Shown in pieces: positions 40,538 to 50,613 of a stretch of DNA of 64,000 nt. The DNA lies in assembly GCA_040429635.1 (NCBI GenBank), contig CP158972.1:3107501-3171500 (forward strand). The letters run 5' to 3'. The position numbers and the translations under genes are program-made. The DNA is from Tamlana crocina (GTDB lineage Bacteria; Bacteroidota; Bacteroidia; Flavobacteriales; Flavobacteriaceae). Under the pieces are notes generated by a model that did not search any database, had not been told where the DNA came from, and saw only the letters and a program-made list of their open reading frames with translations. Position 1 is the first letter of the stretch; the number at the start of each line of letters is the position of its first letter.

Positions 40538-43171
40538 TTACCCCAAACTAGCCAAACTAGCCTTTAGCGTTTCAATTTTAGCCAAGGCATCGGCTTCTTT
40601 TTTCTTTTCGGCGTTTACCACTTGCTCGGGTGCTCCGGCAACAAAACGCTCGTTAGAGAGTTTCTTTTGCACAGATTTTAAAAAGCCTTCGGTGTAATTG
40701 AGTTCTTCGGTAAGCTTTTTAATTTCAGCTTCCACGTCAATAGCTCCAGCCATCGGGATAAAATATTCGTTGGATTTCACCCTAAAGGTCAAGGCGCCTT
40801 CAATAGCTTCCGTCACATATTCAACCGCTTCCAAATTACCCAATTTGGCAATCACCCCATCAAAAGTTTTGTTGGTGTTTTCGTTATTGATTACCGAAAA
40901 GCCAATCGCTTCCTTAAAGGCGATATTCTTTTGTTTTCTGATGTTTCTAATTCCTGAAATCACTTCCGAAGCAAAATCGAACTCCGCAATCAAGGTTTGG
41001 TTGATGGTTTTACTTTCTGGCCACTGGGCAACAATCAAGGCTTCCTCTGGTGTTCTTTCTGCAATATACTGCCATATTTCTTCGGTAAGGAACGGCATAA
41101 ACGGGTGCAATATTTTTAAGTTGTTTTCAAAAGCTTCGATAACCGCTTTATAGGTTCGGGCATCGATGGGCTTTTGGTAAGCCGGTTTAATGATTTCTAA
41201 CAACCACGACGAAAAATCGTCCATAATCAATTTGTAAGTGGTCATCAAGGCATCGCTTAAACGGTATTTACTAAAGTGGTCTTCAATTTCGGTTAAAGCC
41301 TTTTGGAACTTGGCTTCGTACCACTCCAAGCCTACTTTTGCAGTTGCGGGTTGCGGAATGTTTTCGTCAACTTCCCAACCTTGAATCAGCCTAAAAGCGT
41401 TCCAAATTTTATTCGCAAAACCTTTTCCTTGTTGGCACAGGGCCTCATCGAACAATAAATCGTTGCCTGCGGCACTACTCAACAATAAGCCCACGCGCAC
41501 GCCGTCGGCACCGTATTCTTCAATGAGTTTCAAAGCGTCTGGTGAATTGCCTAACGATTTACTCATTTTTCGGCGTTGCTTATCGCGTACCAAACCTGTT
41601 AAATACACATTGGTAAACGGCTTTTCGCCTTTATATTCGTACCCAGCAATAATCATTCGGGCTACCCAAAAGAATAAAATATCCGGACCGGTAACCAGAT
41701 CGTTGGTGGGGTAATAGTATTTTATATCGTCGTTTTCAGGATTGTTGATGCCATCAAAAACACTCATAGGCCACAACCACGAAGAAAACCACGTATCAAG
41801 TGCATCGGGGTCTTGGCGTAAATCCTTTTCGGTAAGTGCAGCATTTTTAGTTTTCTGTCTAGCCAAATCGAGTGCCAGTTGCATGTTTTCGGCCACTACA
41901 AAATCCTCTTTTCCGTCACCGTAATAATAGGCTGGTATTTGCTGCCCCCACATCAACTGACGGGAAATATTCCAATCGCGGATGTTTTCCATCCAGTGTT
42001 TATAAGTATTCTCAAACTTTTTAGGGAACAACTTAATGTCTTCGGTCTTTAAAACCGCATCAATAGCTGGTTTTACCAACTCTTCCATTTTAAGAAACCA
42101 TTGGTCGCTTAATCGTGGTTCGATTACAGCTTTGGTTCTTTCGGAAGTACCGACTTTATTAACATGCGTTTCGGTTTTCACCAACTGACCGTTGGCTTCC
42201 AACTCGGCAACGATTTCCTTTCGTACCACAAAGCGATCTTTACCTTGGTAATGCAGTCCGTAACTGTTCAACGAAGCATCATCATTAAAAATATCAACCA
42301 CTTCCAATTGGTGCCTATCGCCCAACACCTTGTCGTTTTCGTCGTGTGCTGGGGTTACTTTTAAGCATCCCGTACCGAACTCCACATCAACATAATCGTC
42401 TTCAATAATTGGTATCACCCTTCCGCAAATGGGCACAATGGCTTTTTTTCCTTTTAAATGCGTAAAACGTTCATCGTTAGGGTTGATACAAATGGCAGTA
42501 TCGCCAAAAATGGTTTCCGGACGCGTAGTGGCAATAGTTAGGGTATCCTCACTGCCTTCAATTTTATACTTTAGATAGTAAAGATTACCTTGCTTTTCTT
42601 CATAAATCACCTCTTCGTCCGAAAGGGTGGTTTTAGCCTCAGGATCCCAATTTACCATTCGGTAACCACGATAAATCAATCCTTTGTTGAATAAATCGAC
42701 AAACACTTTTATTACCGATTCGCTCATGGCATCGTCCATGGTAAATTTGGTTCGATCCCAATCGCACGAGCAACCCAATTTTTTTAGCTGTTCTAAAATA
42801 ACGCCGCCGTATTCGTGCGTCCACTCCCAAGCATGTTTTAAAAATTCCTCGCGGGTTAAATCGTTTTTATCAATACCCTGCTCCTTCAATTTGGCCACTA
42901 CTTTAGCCTCGGTGGCAATCGAAGCATGATCGGTACCCGGTACCCAGCATGCATTTTTACCCAATAATCGGGCGCGACGTACCAACACGTCCTGAATGGT
43001 ATTGTTTAGCATGTGCCCCATGTGCAAAACTCCCGTTACGTTTGGCGGCGGAATTACAATGGTGTAAGGCTCTCTTTCATCGGGTTCAGAGTGGAAATAA
43101 TTATGGCTCATCCAATAGTTATACCACTTGTTTTCTACCTGACCGGCATCATATTTTGAAGGAATTTGCAT
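40538..43171 (-). CDS. valS: valine--tRNA ligase
   Basis: Class I synthetase charging tRNA-Val, 877 residues. Signature HMGH (50-53), the CP1 editing domain ([14 protein letters not shown]), [12 protein letters not shown], the KMSKS loop ([15 protein letters not shown]), an anticodon-binding helical domain, and the C-terminal coiled coil ([20 protein letters not shown]). Length and order are standard for the Bacteroidota enzyme. It ends 21 bp from the REP-like element. Confidence 0.98.
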   Translation of the reverse strand: MQIPSKYDAGQVENKWYNYWMSHNYFHSEPDEREPYTIVIPPPNVTGVLHMGHMLNNTIQDVLVRRARLLGKNACWVPGTDHASIATEAKVVAKLKEQGIDKNDLTREEFLKHAWEWTHEYGGVILEQLKKLGCSCDWDRTKFTMDDAMSESVIKVFVDLFNKGLIYRGYRMVNWDPEAKTTLSDEEVIYEEKQGNLYYLKYKIEGSEDTLTIATTRPETIFGDTAICINPNDERFTHLKGKKAIVPICGRVIPIIEDDYVDVEFGTGCLKVTPAHDENDKVLGDRHQLEVVDIFNDDASLNSYGLHYQGKDRFVVRKEIVAELEANGQLVKTETHVNKVGTSERTKAVIEPRLSDQWFLKMEELVKPAIDAVLKTEDIKLFPKKFENTYKHWMENIRDWNISRQLMWGQQIPAYYYGDGKEDFVVAENMQLALDLARQKTKNAALTEKDLRQDPDALDTWFSSWLWPMSVFDGINNPENDDIKYYYPTNDLVTGPDILFFWVARMIIAGYEYKGEKPFTNVYLTGLVRDKQRRKMSKSLGNSPDALKLIEEYGADGVRVGLLLSSAAGNDLLFDEALCQQGKGFANKIWNAFRLIQGWEVDENIPQPATAKVGLEWYEAKFQKALTEIEDHFSKYRLSDALMTTYKLIMDDFSSWLLEIIKPAYQKPIDARTYKAVIEAFENNLKILHPFMPFLTEEIWQYIAERTPEEALIVAQWPESKTINQTLIAEFDFASEVISGIRNIRKQKNIAFKEAIGFSVINNENTNKTFDGVIAKLGNLEAVEYVTEAIEGALTFRVKSNEYFIPMAGAIDVEAEIKKLTEELNYTEGFLKSVQKKLSNERFVAGAPEQVVNAEKKKEADALAKIETLKASLASLG

Positions 43172-43482
43172 GCTTTGGAATAGTTTTTGAACATTTTAGT
43201 CTGCAAAAGTACTTATATTTCTTTTTTCACAAAAACAATATAGGCTTTATCAGCCCTTAATTTTTAGGGATTATTGAAAGAAACGATTACAAAATAATAA
43301 AGGCAGAAGGCTTATTTACAATGGTTAAAACCTGTTAATTAACATGTATTTTATCTATTATTTTTGTTGATTGTGGAAAAAGTAAGTATGTTTGATTTAA
43401 ATTAAAGGAGAAATTTAAGCGGTTTTAAGCATTAAAAAAAATGCCAAAACCCTAATAATGAACCATAAAAAAAAACCAAATC
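43172..43482. other. valS / DUF1573 divergent spacer
   Basis: About 310 bp, AT-rich. It holds a TATTTTTG box at 43359-43366 on the plus strand, about 117 bp before the DUF1573 ATG, without a clear TTG. A run of A residues lies just before the ATG. Nothing else is recognisable. Confidence 0.4.
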
Positions 43483-43899
43483 ATGAAACAATTAATTACC
43501 ATTTTATTCGTCGGGTTAATCAGTTTTTCTGTTAATGCTCAAGCTAAAATTGAGTTTAAAACAGAAACCATCGACTACGGTACTATAGAAAAAGGCGCCA
43601 ACGGCGTTAGAACGTTCGAATTTACCAACACAGGTAACGAACCTTTAATCATATCGAAAGTGTCTTCTAGCTGCGGATGTACCATTCCTAAAAAACCGGA
43701 AGACCCTATTTTACCTGGAAAAACGGGCGAAATTGAAGTAAAATATGACACCAATCGTGTTAACCCGATAAGAAAAACGATTACGGTTATTTCGAATGCC
43801 GAAACGCCTACCGTGGCTTTAAAAATTAAAGGAGAAGTTATTGACCCTAGTAAAGCTAGCGTTTTAGACAAAAAAGGAAAAAGTATTGTACAGCAATAA
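43483..43899 (+). CDS. DUF1573 secreted protein
   Basis: A 138-residue protein with a signal peptide (ITILFVGLISFSVNAQ) and one DUF1573 domain, an Ig-like beta fold: DYGTIEKGANGVRTFEFTNT, ISKVSSSCGCTIPKKP with the typical C-G-C, and LKIKGEVI. Members are periplasmic or outer-membrane associated; function unknown. A hairpin terminator follows, so it is a single-gene transcript. Confidence 0.93.
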   Translation: MKQLITILFVGLISFSVNAQAKIEFKTETIDYGTIEKGANGVRTFEFTNTGNEPLIISKVSSSCGCTIPKKPEDPILPGKTGEIEVKYDTNRVNPIRKTITVISNAETPTVALKIKGEVIDPSKASVLDKKGKSIVQQ

Positions 43900-43920
43900 A
43901 GTTTAACAACAATTAAATTT

Positions 43921-43953
43921 AAAAGGCTTGAATTCACATTCAGGCCTTTTTTT
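43921..43953 (+). terminator. DUF1573 gene terminator
   Basis: AAAAGGCTTGAAT, TCAC loop, ATTCAGGCCTTTT followed by TTT. One G-T pair in a 13-bp stem. Confidence 0.9.
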
Positions 43954-44054
43954 ATACCATCTCGCAAAGGTTCAAAAGGCGCGAATTTATTTTCTACATT
44001 CGCTATTTACACTTACAGCTGTCCAATCTTAGCACACTAAAATACTTAACATAT

Positions 44055-45383
44055 TCAATCCAAAAAATCAGTCAACTCAAAACTAAAATTTAAAGGTCTA
44101 CCGTTTCTTTCAACTCTTAATCTCATTTTTTTTCCAGCTTCATCATGAAAGATTTGCATAATTTCCTGTAGCGAAAATTGGTGGGTTTGCTTGCCGTTTA
44201 CACTTATTACGATATCGCCTTTTTGCAAACCGCACTGTTCTGCGGGCGAATTCTCCCGAAGCTCTACAATACCATAGGCTGGCTTTAAAGCAATTTTATA
44301 GTGGGTATCTATAATTATGCGGGTGTTGTTTTGGTAGCTTTCTTTGGGGTTTAGCACCTTACCCTTCTCCTCTTTTACCAACCGAACACCGTCGTGCGCT
44401 AATTCAATACCGCTTTTGTTGTAATTGAACGGCAGCCTAAAATACTTGTTCTTCTTTAGGGTTACACGTGCTTTTTGATAATTAAAAACCACATCAAAAC
44501 GCTTTAAAATATTTCCAGATAAGCTACCGTTTCGGTTCCTGATTTGTTTGGCAAAAATAACGGAAGACGAATCGGGGTATGCCACATTGGCCTTTTTCAG
44601 CTCAAAGCTTTTCAAAAAAAACTTATCCACTTTCGAGCGTTTTCCGTAAACACTGCCATTTAGTCCGTAACCCAAAAAATCATAAAAATATTTGTCGGAA
44701 GAATGTATTCCCAAATCTTCATTTTCGAACAACCAAAGGGCATCACTCCCACCAGAGTCTATCAACAATTTAACGGGGATTTCCTTGGCATCAATTTCTA
44801 CCTTGACATTTATATAAGGCTTTCCGTTGTAAAACTCCAGATTGAAAGTTTCGCATTTCCTGCAATCTTTCATTTTATAGGCTTCGGGTTCGGTAAGTTT
44901 TAGTCGCTGCGTGGAGTAATTAATCTGAACCACCAAATCGCGGAATAAATCAAAGCCAATAATACCATGAATGGGAATGCCCAAACGGGGCGACAAATCT
45001 AAATTGGCATTGAAAACGGCATAGAGATCTTGATTCAGTTTTATGGCTTCACCAATTTTAAAGATATTGTTTTTAGATTTTAGGGCTTCCACCATTTTAC
45101 CTTCGCCCAGCCCGCGCAAAAAAATGGTTTCGGTTTCTTTGATGTTCAACGTATCGGAAACATTCAAAAAATTGAAGATAATGGGTTTGCTTACTCCTGT
45201 ATCCAATAGAAAAGACAATTCAACGCCATTCACCTCAACCGGTATTACCGCCAAATTATTGATTAGCTTAAACTTAATGTTGCATGATCGCTGTTTGTTT
45301 TCAATAACAAACCGGCTTTGGGAAAAACCAAATAGGCCAATAAGAAAAAAACAGAGTATGCTAACGGAACGGGAGGTCATCAA
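44055..45383 (-). CDS. aspartyl-protease-like protein with PDZ domain
   Basis: A 442-residue exported protein: signal peptide (ILCFFLIGLFGFSQS), two retropepsin/pepsin-like halves with SFLLDTGVSKPIIF (about residues 57-70) and KLLIDSGGSDALWL (about 200-215), and a C-terminal PDZ domain (GLQKGDIVISVNGKQTHQFS, about 375-430). The DTG plus DSG pair suggests an active single-chain aspartic peptidase. Substrate unknown. The second Met may be the real start. Divergent from the aminotransferase gene. Confidence 0.9.
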   Translation of the reverse strand: MMTSRSVSILCFFLIGLFGFSQSRFVIENKQRSCNIKFKLINNLAVIPVEVNGVELSFLLDTGVSKPIIFNFLNVSDTLNIKETETIFLRGLGEGKMVEALKSKNNIFKIGEAIKLNQDLYAVFNANLDLSPRLGIPIHGIIGFDLFRDLVVQINYSTQRLKLTEPEAYKMKDCRKCETFNLEFYNGKPYINVKVEIDAKEIPVKLLIDSGGSDALWLFENEDLGIHSSDKYFYDFLGYGLNGSVYGKRSKVDKFFLKSFELKKANVAYPDSSSVIFAKQIRNRNGSLSGNILKRFDVVFNYQKARVTLKKNKYFRLPFNYNKSGIELAHDGVRLVKEEKGKVLNPKESYQNNTRIIIDTHYKIALKPAYGIVELRENSPAEQCGLQKGDIVISVNGKQTHQFSLQEIMQIFHDEAGKKMRLRVERNGRPLNFSFELTDFLD

Positions 45384-45504
45384 ACTAGGTACAATTTGTT
45401 ATATCAATTTACAAATCTTTAGGCGAGCTTAGTGATTTATGGGTGTTTTTTAAAAAAACTTTAAGATAATTTTCTCAACTTTGCAGCTTAAAAACAGTTA
45501 TTTA

Positions 45505-46695
45505 ATGCCAACTATTTCACAAAAAGGCCATGATATGCCCGCTTCTCCCATTCGAAAACTTGTTCCGTATGCCGAACAAGCTACCGAAAACGGAAAACAC
45601 ATTTATTATTTAAACATTGGACAACCCGATATAAAGACCCCCGAAGTCGCCTTAAATGCTGTAAAGCAGAACGATATAGAAATTCTTTCGTATTCACGTT
45701 CTGAAGGCTCTGAATCATACAGAAAAAAACTGGCACAATACTTTGGCAAGCACGATATAAAAGTATCTCACAACGATATTATTGTTACCACGGGTGCCAG
45801 TGAGGCGCTTTTGTTCCTTTTCAGTAGTATCATGGACCCCAATGATGAAGTGATTATTTCTGAGCCTTTTTATGCTAATTACATTGCGTTCTCAACCGCA
45901 TCGGGCGTTAAAGTGGTTCCGGCTATTTGCGACATTGACGACAATTTCGCCTTGCCTCCGGTTAACACATTTGAAAAGCTGATAACGCCAAAAACCAAGG
46001 CTATTTTAATTTGTAACCCCGGCAACCCAACGGGCTATTTATATTCAAAAGAAGAAATACAGCAACTGGCAGCTTTGGCCGTTAAGCACGATTTATTTTT
46101 GGTGGCCGACGAAGTATACCGCGAATTTGTTTACGACGGAAACACACACTACTCCATCATGCAGGTGGAAGGTATTGACCAGCACGCCGTAATTATTGAT
46201 TCGGTTTCAAAACGTTACAGCATGTGCGGTGCGCGTGTAGGCTGCTTGGTTTCCAAAAACAAAACGCTCATGCAAACAGTGCTCAAATTTGCGCAAGCAC
46301 GATTGAGCCCGCCAACATACGCGCAAATAGCGAGCGAAGCGGCTTTGGATACTCCTCAAAGCTATTTTGATGATGTGATTGAAGAATATGTAGACAGAAG
46401 AGACACCTTAATTGCAGAACTCAAAAAAATCGATGGCATAAAGGTAGCCGTTCCGCAAGGGGCGTTTTATTGCATTGCGGAATTGCCTATAAAAAACGCC
46501 GACGATTTCGCGCAGTGGCTTTTGGAACATTTTGATATTGATGGCGAAACCGTAATGGTAGCACCCGCTAACGGATTTTATTCCACTCCGGACGTGGGCT
46601 TGAACCAAATTCGAATTGCCTACGTATTAAACAAAGAAAGTTTGGTAAAGGCCGTTAACATTTTAAAAGAAGCTTTAAAAGTTTACCCCAACTAG
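45505..46695 (+). CDS. PLP-dependent aminotransferase (class I/II)
   Basis: A 396-residue fold-type I enzyme. The PLP lysine is K236 in DSVSKRYSMCGARVG; NPGNPTGYLYS and VADEVYREFVYDG are typical of aspartate-aminotransferase-like proteins. Substrate unknown. The longest frame starts at TTG 45481, but TTTGCA, the usual end of a promoter box, overlaps that codon, so the ATG at 45505 is preferred. Its stop TAG overlaps the GTG start of murB. Confidence 0.93.
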   Translation: MPTISQKGHDMPASPIRKLVPYAEQATENGKHIYYLNIGQPDIKTPEVALNAVKQNDIEILSYSRSEGSESYRKKLAQYFGKHDIKVSHNDIIVTTGASEALLFLFSSIMDPNDEVIISEPFYANYIAFSTASGVKVVPAICDIDDNFALPPVNTFEKLITPKTKAILICNPGNPTGYLYSKEEIQQLAALAVKHDLFLVADEVYREFVYDGNTHYSIMQVEGIDQHAVIIDSVSKRYSMCGARVGCLVSKNKTLMQTVLKFAQARLSPPTYAQIASEAALDTPQSYFDDVIEEYVDRRDTLIAELKKIDGIKVAVPQGAFYCIAELPIKNADDFAQWLLEHFDIDGETVMVAPANGFYSTPDVGLNQIRIAYVLNKESLVKAVNILKEALKVYPN

Positions 46696-47708
46696 TGCAG
46701 ATACAGCAAAATATATCTTTAAAACCCTACAACACTTTTGGCATTGATGTTTTGGCGAAGCATTTTGTTTCGGTTAAAACCATTAATGAACTGAAACAGA
46801 TTTTGGGTTTGAATGATTACCCCGAAAAACTGATTTTGGGCGGCGGCAGTAATATGTTGCTTACCGAAGATGTTGATGCACTAGTAATTCACGTTAATCT
46901 AAAGGGCATCGAGGTCATTTCGGAAAATGACGATTTTGTTACCGTTAAGGCCCAAGCCGGAGAAAATTGGCACCAATTTGTACTGTGGTGTATTGACCAT
47001 AATTTTGGTGGCGTTGAAAACCTATCGTTAATTCCCGGTAATGTAGGTACTGCCCCCATTCAAAATATTGGGGCCTACGGTGTGGAGCTTAAAGATGTTT
47101 TTGAATCTTGCGAAGCTCTTTCATTAGATGGAACAACCCTAAAAACCTTCACAAAAACCGATTGCAATTTTGGTTACCGAAACTCGGTTTTTAAACAGGA
47201 GGTCAAAGGCAAATTTATCATCACCAGTGTTACTTTCAAACTTAGTAAGCATAACCATAATATTAACGCCAGTTATGGCACGATTTCAGCTGAGCTTGAA
47301 AACAACAATATCGCCGAACCTACAATAAAAGATATTTCGAATGCGGTTATTGCCATTCGCGAAAGCAAATTGCCCAACCCAAAAGAAATAGGCAACAGTG
47401 GTAGCTTTTTTAAAAACCCAGTGATTTCAAAAAACGATTTTGAGGAACTGCTGAAACATTTTAAAGATATTCCGTCGTATCCCATTTCAGACGCCGAAGT
47501 AAAAGTTCCTGCGGGCTGGCTCATTGAAAAAGCCGGATTTAAGGGCAAACGGTTTGGCCAATACGGTGTTCACAAAAAACAAGCGCTTGTATTGGTAAAT
47601 TACGGTGGTGCCAGTGGCTCTGATATATTGGAGCTTTCTAAATTAATTCAAAAAACCATTAAACGCCTGTTTAATATTTCTATTGAGGCCGAAGTTAATA
47701 TCCTTTGA
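46695..47708 (+). CDS. murB: UDP-N-acetylenolpyruvoylglucosamine reductase
   Basis: FAD enzyme that reduces UDP-GlcNAc-enolpyruvate to UDP-MurNAc in peptidoglycan synthesis. LILGGGSNMLLTED, GNVGTAPIQNIGAYGVEL and NSGSFFKNPVI with the proton-donating Ser are present; 337 residues, type I. It starts at GTG, whose first base is the last base of the aminotransferase stop (TAGTG), indicating coupled translation. Confidence 0.97.
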   Translation: MQIQQNISLKPYNTFGIDVLAKHFVSVKTINELKQILGLNDYPEKLILGGGSNMLLTEDVDALVIHVNLKGIEVISENDDFVTVKAQAGENWHQFVLWCIDHNFGGVENLSLIPGNVGTAPIQNIGAYGVELKDVFESCEALSLDGTTLKTFTKTDCNFGYRNSVFKQEVKGKFIITSVTFKLSKHNHNINASYGTISAELENNNIAEPTIKDISNAVIAIRESKLPNPKEIGNSGSFFKNPVISKNDFEELLKHFKDIPSYPISDAEVKVPAGWLIEKAGFKGKRFGQYGVHKKQALVLVNYGGASGSDILELSKLIQKTIKRLFNISIEAEVNIL

Positions 47709-47776
47709 TTTCAAAAGAAATGTCTAAATTTGATTTTACAAATATTTTCATCCTTATTCACATAAACTAGCCGACC

Positions 47777-48322
47777 TTGATTTCAGCAATAGAAAAAGAA
47801 ATAGTTTCCCTGCTACAAAGTGGCGACAAAAAAGCCATTAAGTTATTGTACGAGTACTATGCCGACGCTCTTTACGGGGTCATCCAAAAAATTATAAAGG
47901 ATGAAGATACTGCCCAAGATGTCTTGCAGGAAAGTTTCGTTAAAATTTGGCGCTATTCGAAAAAATACGACCCCAGCAAAGCCAAGCTATTTACTTGGTT
48001 GTACCGTATTGCATACAATACGGCAATAGACAAAGTTCGGTCGCAAAAAAACAAAAGCGGTAACGAAGTCCAAATTGAGACTTCCAACGTATATAAGATA
48101 AACTCAAATGAATTAAATCAGGATGTTTTAGACATCAAAAAACACCTAAACAGTTTAGACGAAAAATACCAAATAGTGCTGAACGCCCTCTTTTTTGAAG
48201 GCATGACCCAGCAAGAAGCCAGCGAGGAACTGGATATTCCGTTGGGCACAATAAAATCGAGATTAAAAATTGGATTGCGGGAACTTAAAAAAATCTACGA
48301 TCCTCAACAACAAACGTCATGA
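47777..48322 (+). CDS. ECF RNA polymerase sigma factor (with RskA-type anti-sigma)
   Basis: A 181-residue sigma-70 family factor of the ECF group: region 2 (LYEYYADALYGVIQKIIKDE, then DVLQESFVKIWRYS) and region 4 (ALFFEGMTQQEASEELDIPL, GTIKSRLKIGLRELKK). The only canonical start codon after the upstream stop (47768) is TTG at 47777. Its TGA overlaps the ATG of the anti-sigma gene, so the pair is coupled. Confidence 0.93.
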   Translation: MISAIEKEIVSLLQSGDKKAIKLLYEYYADALYGVIQKIIKDEDTAQDVLQESFVKIWRYSKKYDPSKAKLFTWLYRIAYNTAIDKVRSQKNKSGNEVQIETSNVYKINSNELNQDVLDIKKHLNSLDEKYQIVLNALFFEGMTQQEASEELDIPLGTIKSRLKIGLRELKKIYDPQQQTS

Positions 48323-49107
48323 ATGCGAAAATAACTACTTTTTTAAATTCTGGCCTATTGGAAAAATATCTATTAGGTGAAACTTCTTCTGCCGAAACAG
48401 AACAAGTGGAGTCTTATATTTCAAAATACCCAGAAGTACAGCATGCCTACAATACGCTGCAATTTAACTTAGAGGTGGTTGCCAAAGCCCATGCTGTGGA
48501 AGCCCCCAAAGACATCTTAAATAATATTTTGGATGAACTAGATGAAAAACCTGTTGTAAAATTAGCACCCAAAAGGAGATACAAAAAATGGTACAAATAT
48601 AGTATAGCTGCCAGTGTTGTCGCTTTACTTTTTGCCGGAACCTCGTATATTTTTTACAACCAAAACCAAAAACTGGCACGAGAAAACCAAGTAGTGGTTG
48701 ATGAACTTTTCGATTTGCGAAACGATATTGAAAAGAACAACGCTATGTTGGACAACGTGATGCGCCAACTTTTAAAATTGAATAACCCCGAAACCGAAAA
48801 ATACATTATTAACGGCAACGATAGGGCCAAACAATTAAAAACGGTGGCCTACATTAATGCCAAGGAAAAAACATCTATGATCGATGTGGTTTCATTACCT
48901 AAATTACCAGACGAGCAATGCTACCAAATTTGGGCAGAATTGCAAGATAAAATGGTGAGTTTGGGCGTTTTAAGTGAAGCCGACCGCAAATTAAAAAACA
49001 TCCCTTACATGGAAGACGCGCTTGGTTTAAACATTACCATAGAGCCCAAAGGCGGCAATAATGTAGCCTCTACAGAAAACTCGGTTGCTGAAATTGATTT
49101 ACAATAG
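48319..49107 (+). CDS. RskA-like anti-sigma factor
   Basis: A 262-residue membrane protein: an N-terminal cytoplasmic sigma-binding region (LEKYLLGETSSAETEQVESY), one membrane helix (YSIAASVVALLFAGTSYIFY, about 93-112), and an extracytoplasmic RskA-type C-terminal domain (LPDEQCYQIWAELQDKMVSLG). It would hold the preceding sigma factor until an envelope signal frees it. Start overlaps the sigma stop. Hairpin terminator follows. Confidence 0.92.
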   Translation: MNAKITTFLNSGLLEKYLLGETSSAETEQVESYISKYPEVQHAYNTLQFNLEVVAKAHAVEAPKDILNNILDELDEKPVVKLAPKRRYKKWYKYSIAASVVALLFAGTSYIFYNQNQKLARENQVVVDELFDLRNDIEKNNAMLDNVMRQLLKLNNPETEKYIINGNDRAKQLKTVAYINAKEKTSMIDVVSLPKLPDEQCYQIWAELQDKMVSLGVLSEADRKLKNIPYMEDALGLNITIEPKGGNNVASTENSVAEIDLQ

Positions 49108-49127
49108 ATTAATAGCTATAAATAATT

Positions 49128-49168
49128 AAAGCCTCATTTTAACTAAGTTAAAATGAGGCTTTTTTTTG
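49128..49168 (+). terminator. anti-sigma gene terminator
   Basis: AAAGCCTCATTTTAAC, a TAA loop, and GTTAAAATGAGGCTTT followed by TTTTT: a 16-bp perfect stem. Confidence 0.93.
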
Positions 49169-49262
49169 AAGCAATCCAGTAAAGTACATCTAGCATATCT
49201 TTTGCTAAACGAATAATATTTTGATTTGAATAAGTTCCCTTAAATTTTAGAAGTAAAACCCT

Positions 49263-49270
49263 TATCTTTG
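49263..49270 (+). promoter_or_regulatory. Promoter -7 box for the 67-residue membrane protein
   Basis: TATCTTTG followed by CAC, 19 bp before the ATG at 49290. No clear TTG at -33. Confidence 0.6.
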
Positions 49271-49289
49271 CACAAACAATCAAAAACTC

Positions 49290-49493
49290 ATGAAACTTCT
49301 TTTAATCACTTTAGTATTATTAGGATTGGGCATTGCAGGAATTGCCATTAAAATTTGGGCAAAAAAAGACGGCAAGTTTGCCGGTACTTGCGCTAGCCAA
49401 AACCCAATGCTAAACCAAGAAGGTGAGGCCTGCGGTTTTTGTGGAAAAACCCCCGATCAATTTAGTGACTGTAACGAACCTCAACATTCGTAA
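49290..49493 (+). CDS. small cysteine-containing membrane or secreted protein
   Basis: A 67-residue protein: one N-terminal hydrophobic helix (LLLITLVLLGLGIAGIAIKI) and an outward or inward tail with four cysteines (GTCAS, ACGFCGK, DC), including one CxxC. Similar short proteins are, as I recall, widespread in flavobacteria without known function. The four cysteines could bind a metal or be redox-active. It lies 7 bp before the glycosyltransferase gene, in the same transcript. Confidence 0.75.
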   Translation: MKLLLITLVLLGLGIAGIAIKIWAKKDGKFAGTCASQNPMLNQEGEACGFCGKTPDQFSDCNEPQHS

Positions 49494-49500
49494 CTAATTC

Positions 49501-50613
49501 ATGGGGCTTCTGGGTTTTATTTACTGCGCATTTATTGTTGTAGTTGTTATCCAAATTGTATTTTACGTATTTATCTTCGGAAAATTTGCTTTTTTAAATC
49601 CGCAGGAAGCGACTAAAAAAAATCTTCCCATTTCGGTAATTATATGTGCCAAAAATGAAGCCGATAACCTAAATCGGTTTTTACCATCGGTCATTGCACA
49701 AGACTATCCCAATTTTGAAATCGTATTGATTAACGATGCTTCAAAAGACGACACTTTAGAAGTAATGCAAAGCTTTGCTGCCGAGCACAACAACATAAAA
49801 GTGGTGGATGTTAAAAGTATTGAAGCGTTTTGGGGCAATAAAAAATATGCGTTGACCTTGGGCATAAAAGCATCAAAAAACGAATACCTTTTGTTTACCG
49901 ATGCCGATTGCAAGCCACTTTCACAAAATTGGATTGCCGAAATGGCCGCCCATTTCAGTGAAGAAAAAGCTTTGGTTTTAGGCTACGGCGCCTACGAGAA
50001 AATCAAAAATTCGTTTCTCAACAAAATCGTTCGTTTTGAAACGCTTATTACGGCGACAAACTATTTTTCGTTTTCCATTGCCGGAACCCCCTACATGGGC
50101 GTGGGGCGCAATTTGGCCTATGCGAAAAAAGAATTCTTTAAGGCCAACGGTTTTATAGAGCACATTAAGATCCGCTCTGGCGACGACGACCTTTTTGTCA
50201 ACCAAGTAGCCACAAAACACAATACGGCTATTTGTTTTACAAAAGAAAGCTTTACAACATCTACGCCCAAAACAACGTTTAATGAATGGTTTAAACAAAA
50301 AAGACGACATGTTTCCACCGCCATTCATTATAAAACCGTACATAAAGTTATCTTAACGGTTTTGTACGTTTCCAACATTTTATTTTGGTTGTTCGCTTTC
50401 ATTTTACTCCCTTCGTTATATCAATGGCAGGTCGTTTTAAGTTTGTTTTTATTAAGAACCATAGTACAATACACGGTTTTAGGATTGTCGTCTAAAAAAC
50501 TCAACGAAACCGATTTGCTATTACTTCTGCCTTTTCTCGAGATTTTTCTTATTTTATTACAATTGGCTATCTTTATAAATAATCTTATTTCAAAACCCAA
50601 CCATTGGAAATAA
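49501..50613 (+). CDS. glycosyltransferase family 2 protein
   Basis: A 370-residue membrane enzyme: an N-terminal helix (about 5-28), GT-A domain with SVIICAKNEADNLNRFLPSV, IVLINDASKDDT and the DxD motif FTDADCKPL, a QxxRW-like KQKRRHVST, and three C-terminal helices (about 280-365). Acceptor unknown; such enzymes build surface glycans or glycolipids. Its last codons overlap the TTG start of the downstream sigma gene by 10 bp. Confidence 0.92.
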   Translation: MGLLGFIYCAFIVVVVIQIVFYVFIFGKFAFLNPQEATKKNLPISVIICAKNEADNLNRFLPSVIAQDYPNFEIVLINDASKDDTLEVMQSFAAEHNNIKVVDVKSIEAFWGNKKYALTLGIKASKNEYLLFTDADCKPLSQNWIAEMAAHFSEEKALVLGYGAYEKIKNSFLNKIVRFETLITATNYFSFSIAGTPYMGVGRNLAYAKKEFFKANGFIEHIKIRSGDDDLFVNQVATKHNTAICFTKESFTTSTPKTTFNEWFKQKRRHVSTAIHYKTVHKVILTVLYVSNILFWLFAFILLPSLYQWQVVLSLFLLRTIVQYTVLGLSSKKLNETDLLLLLPFLEIFLILLQLAIFINNLISKPNHWK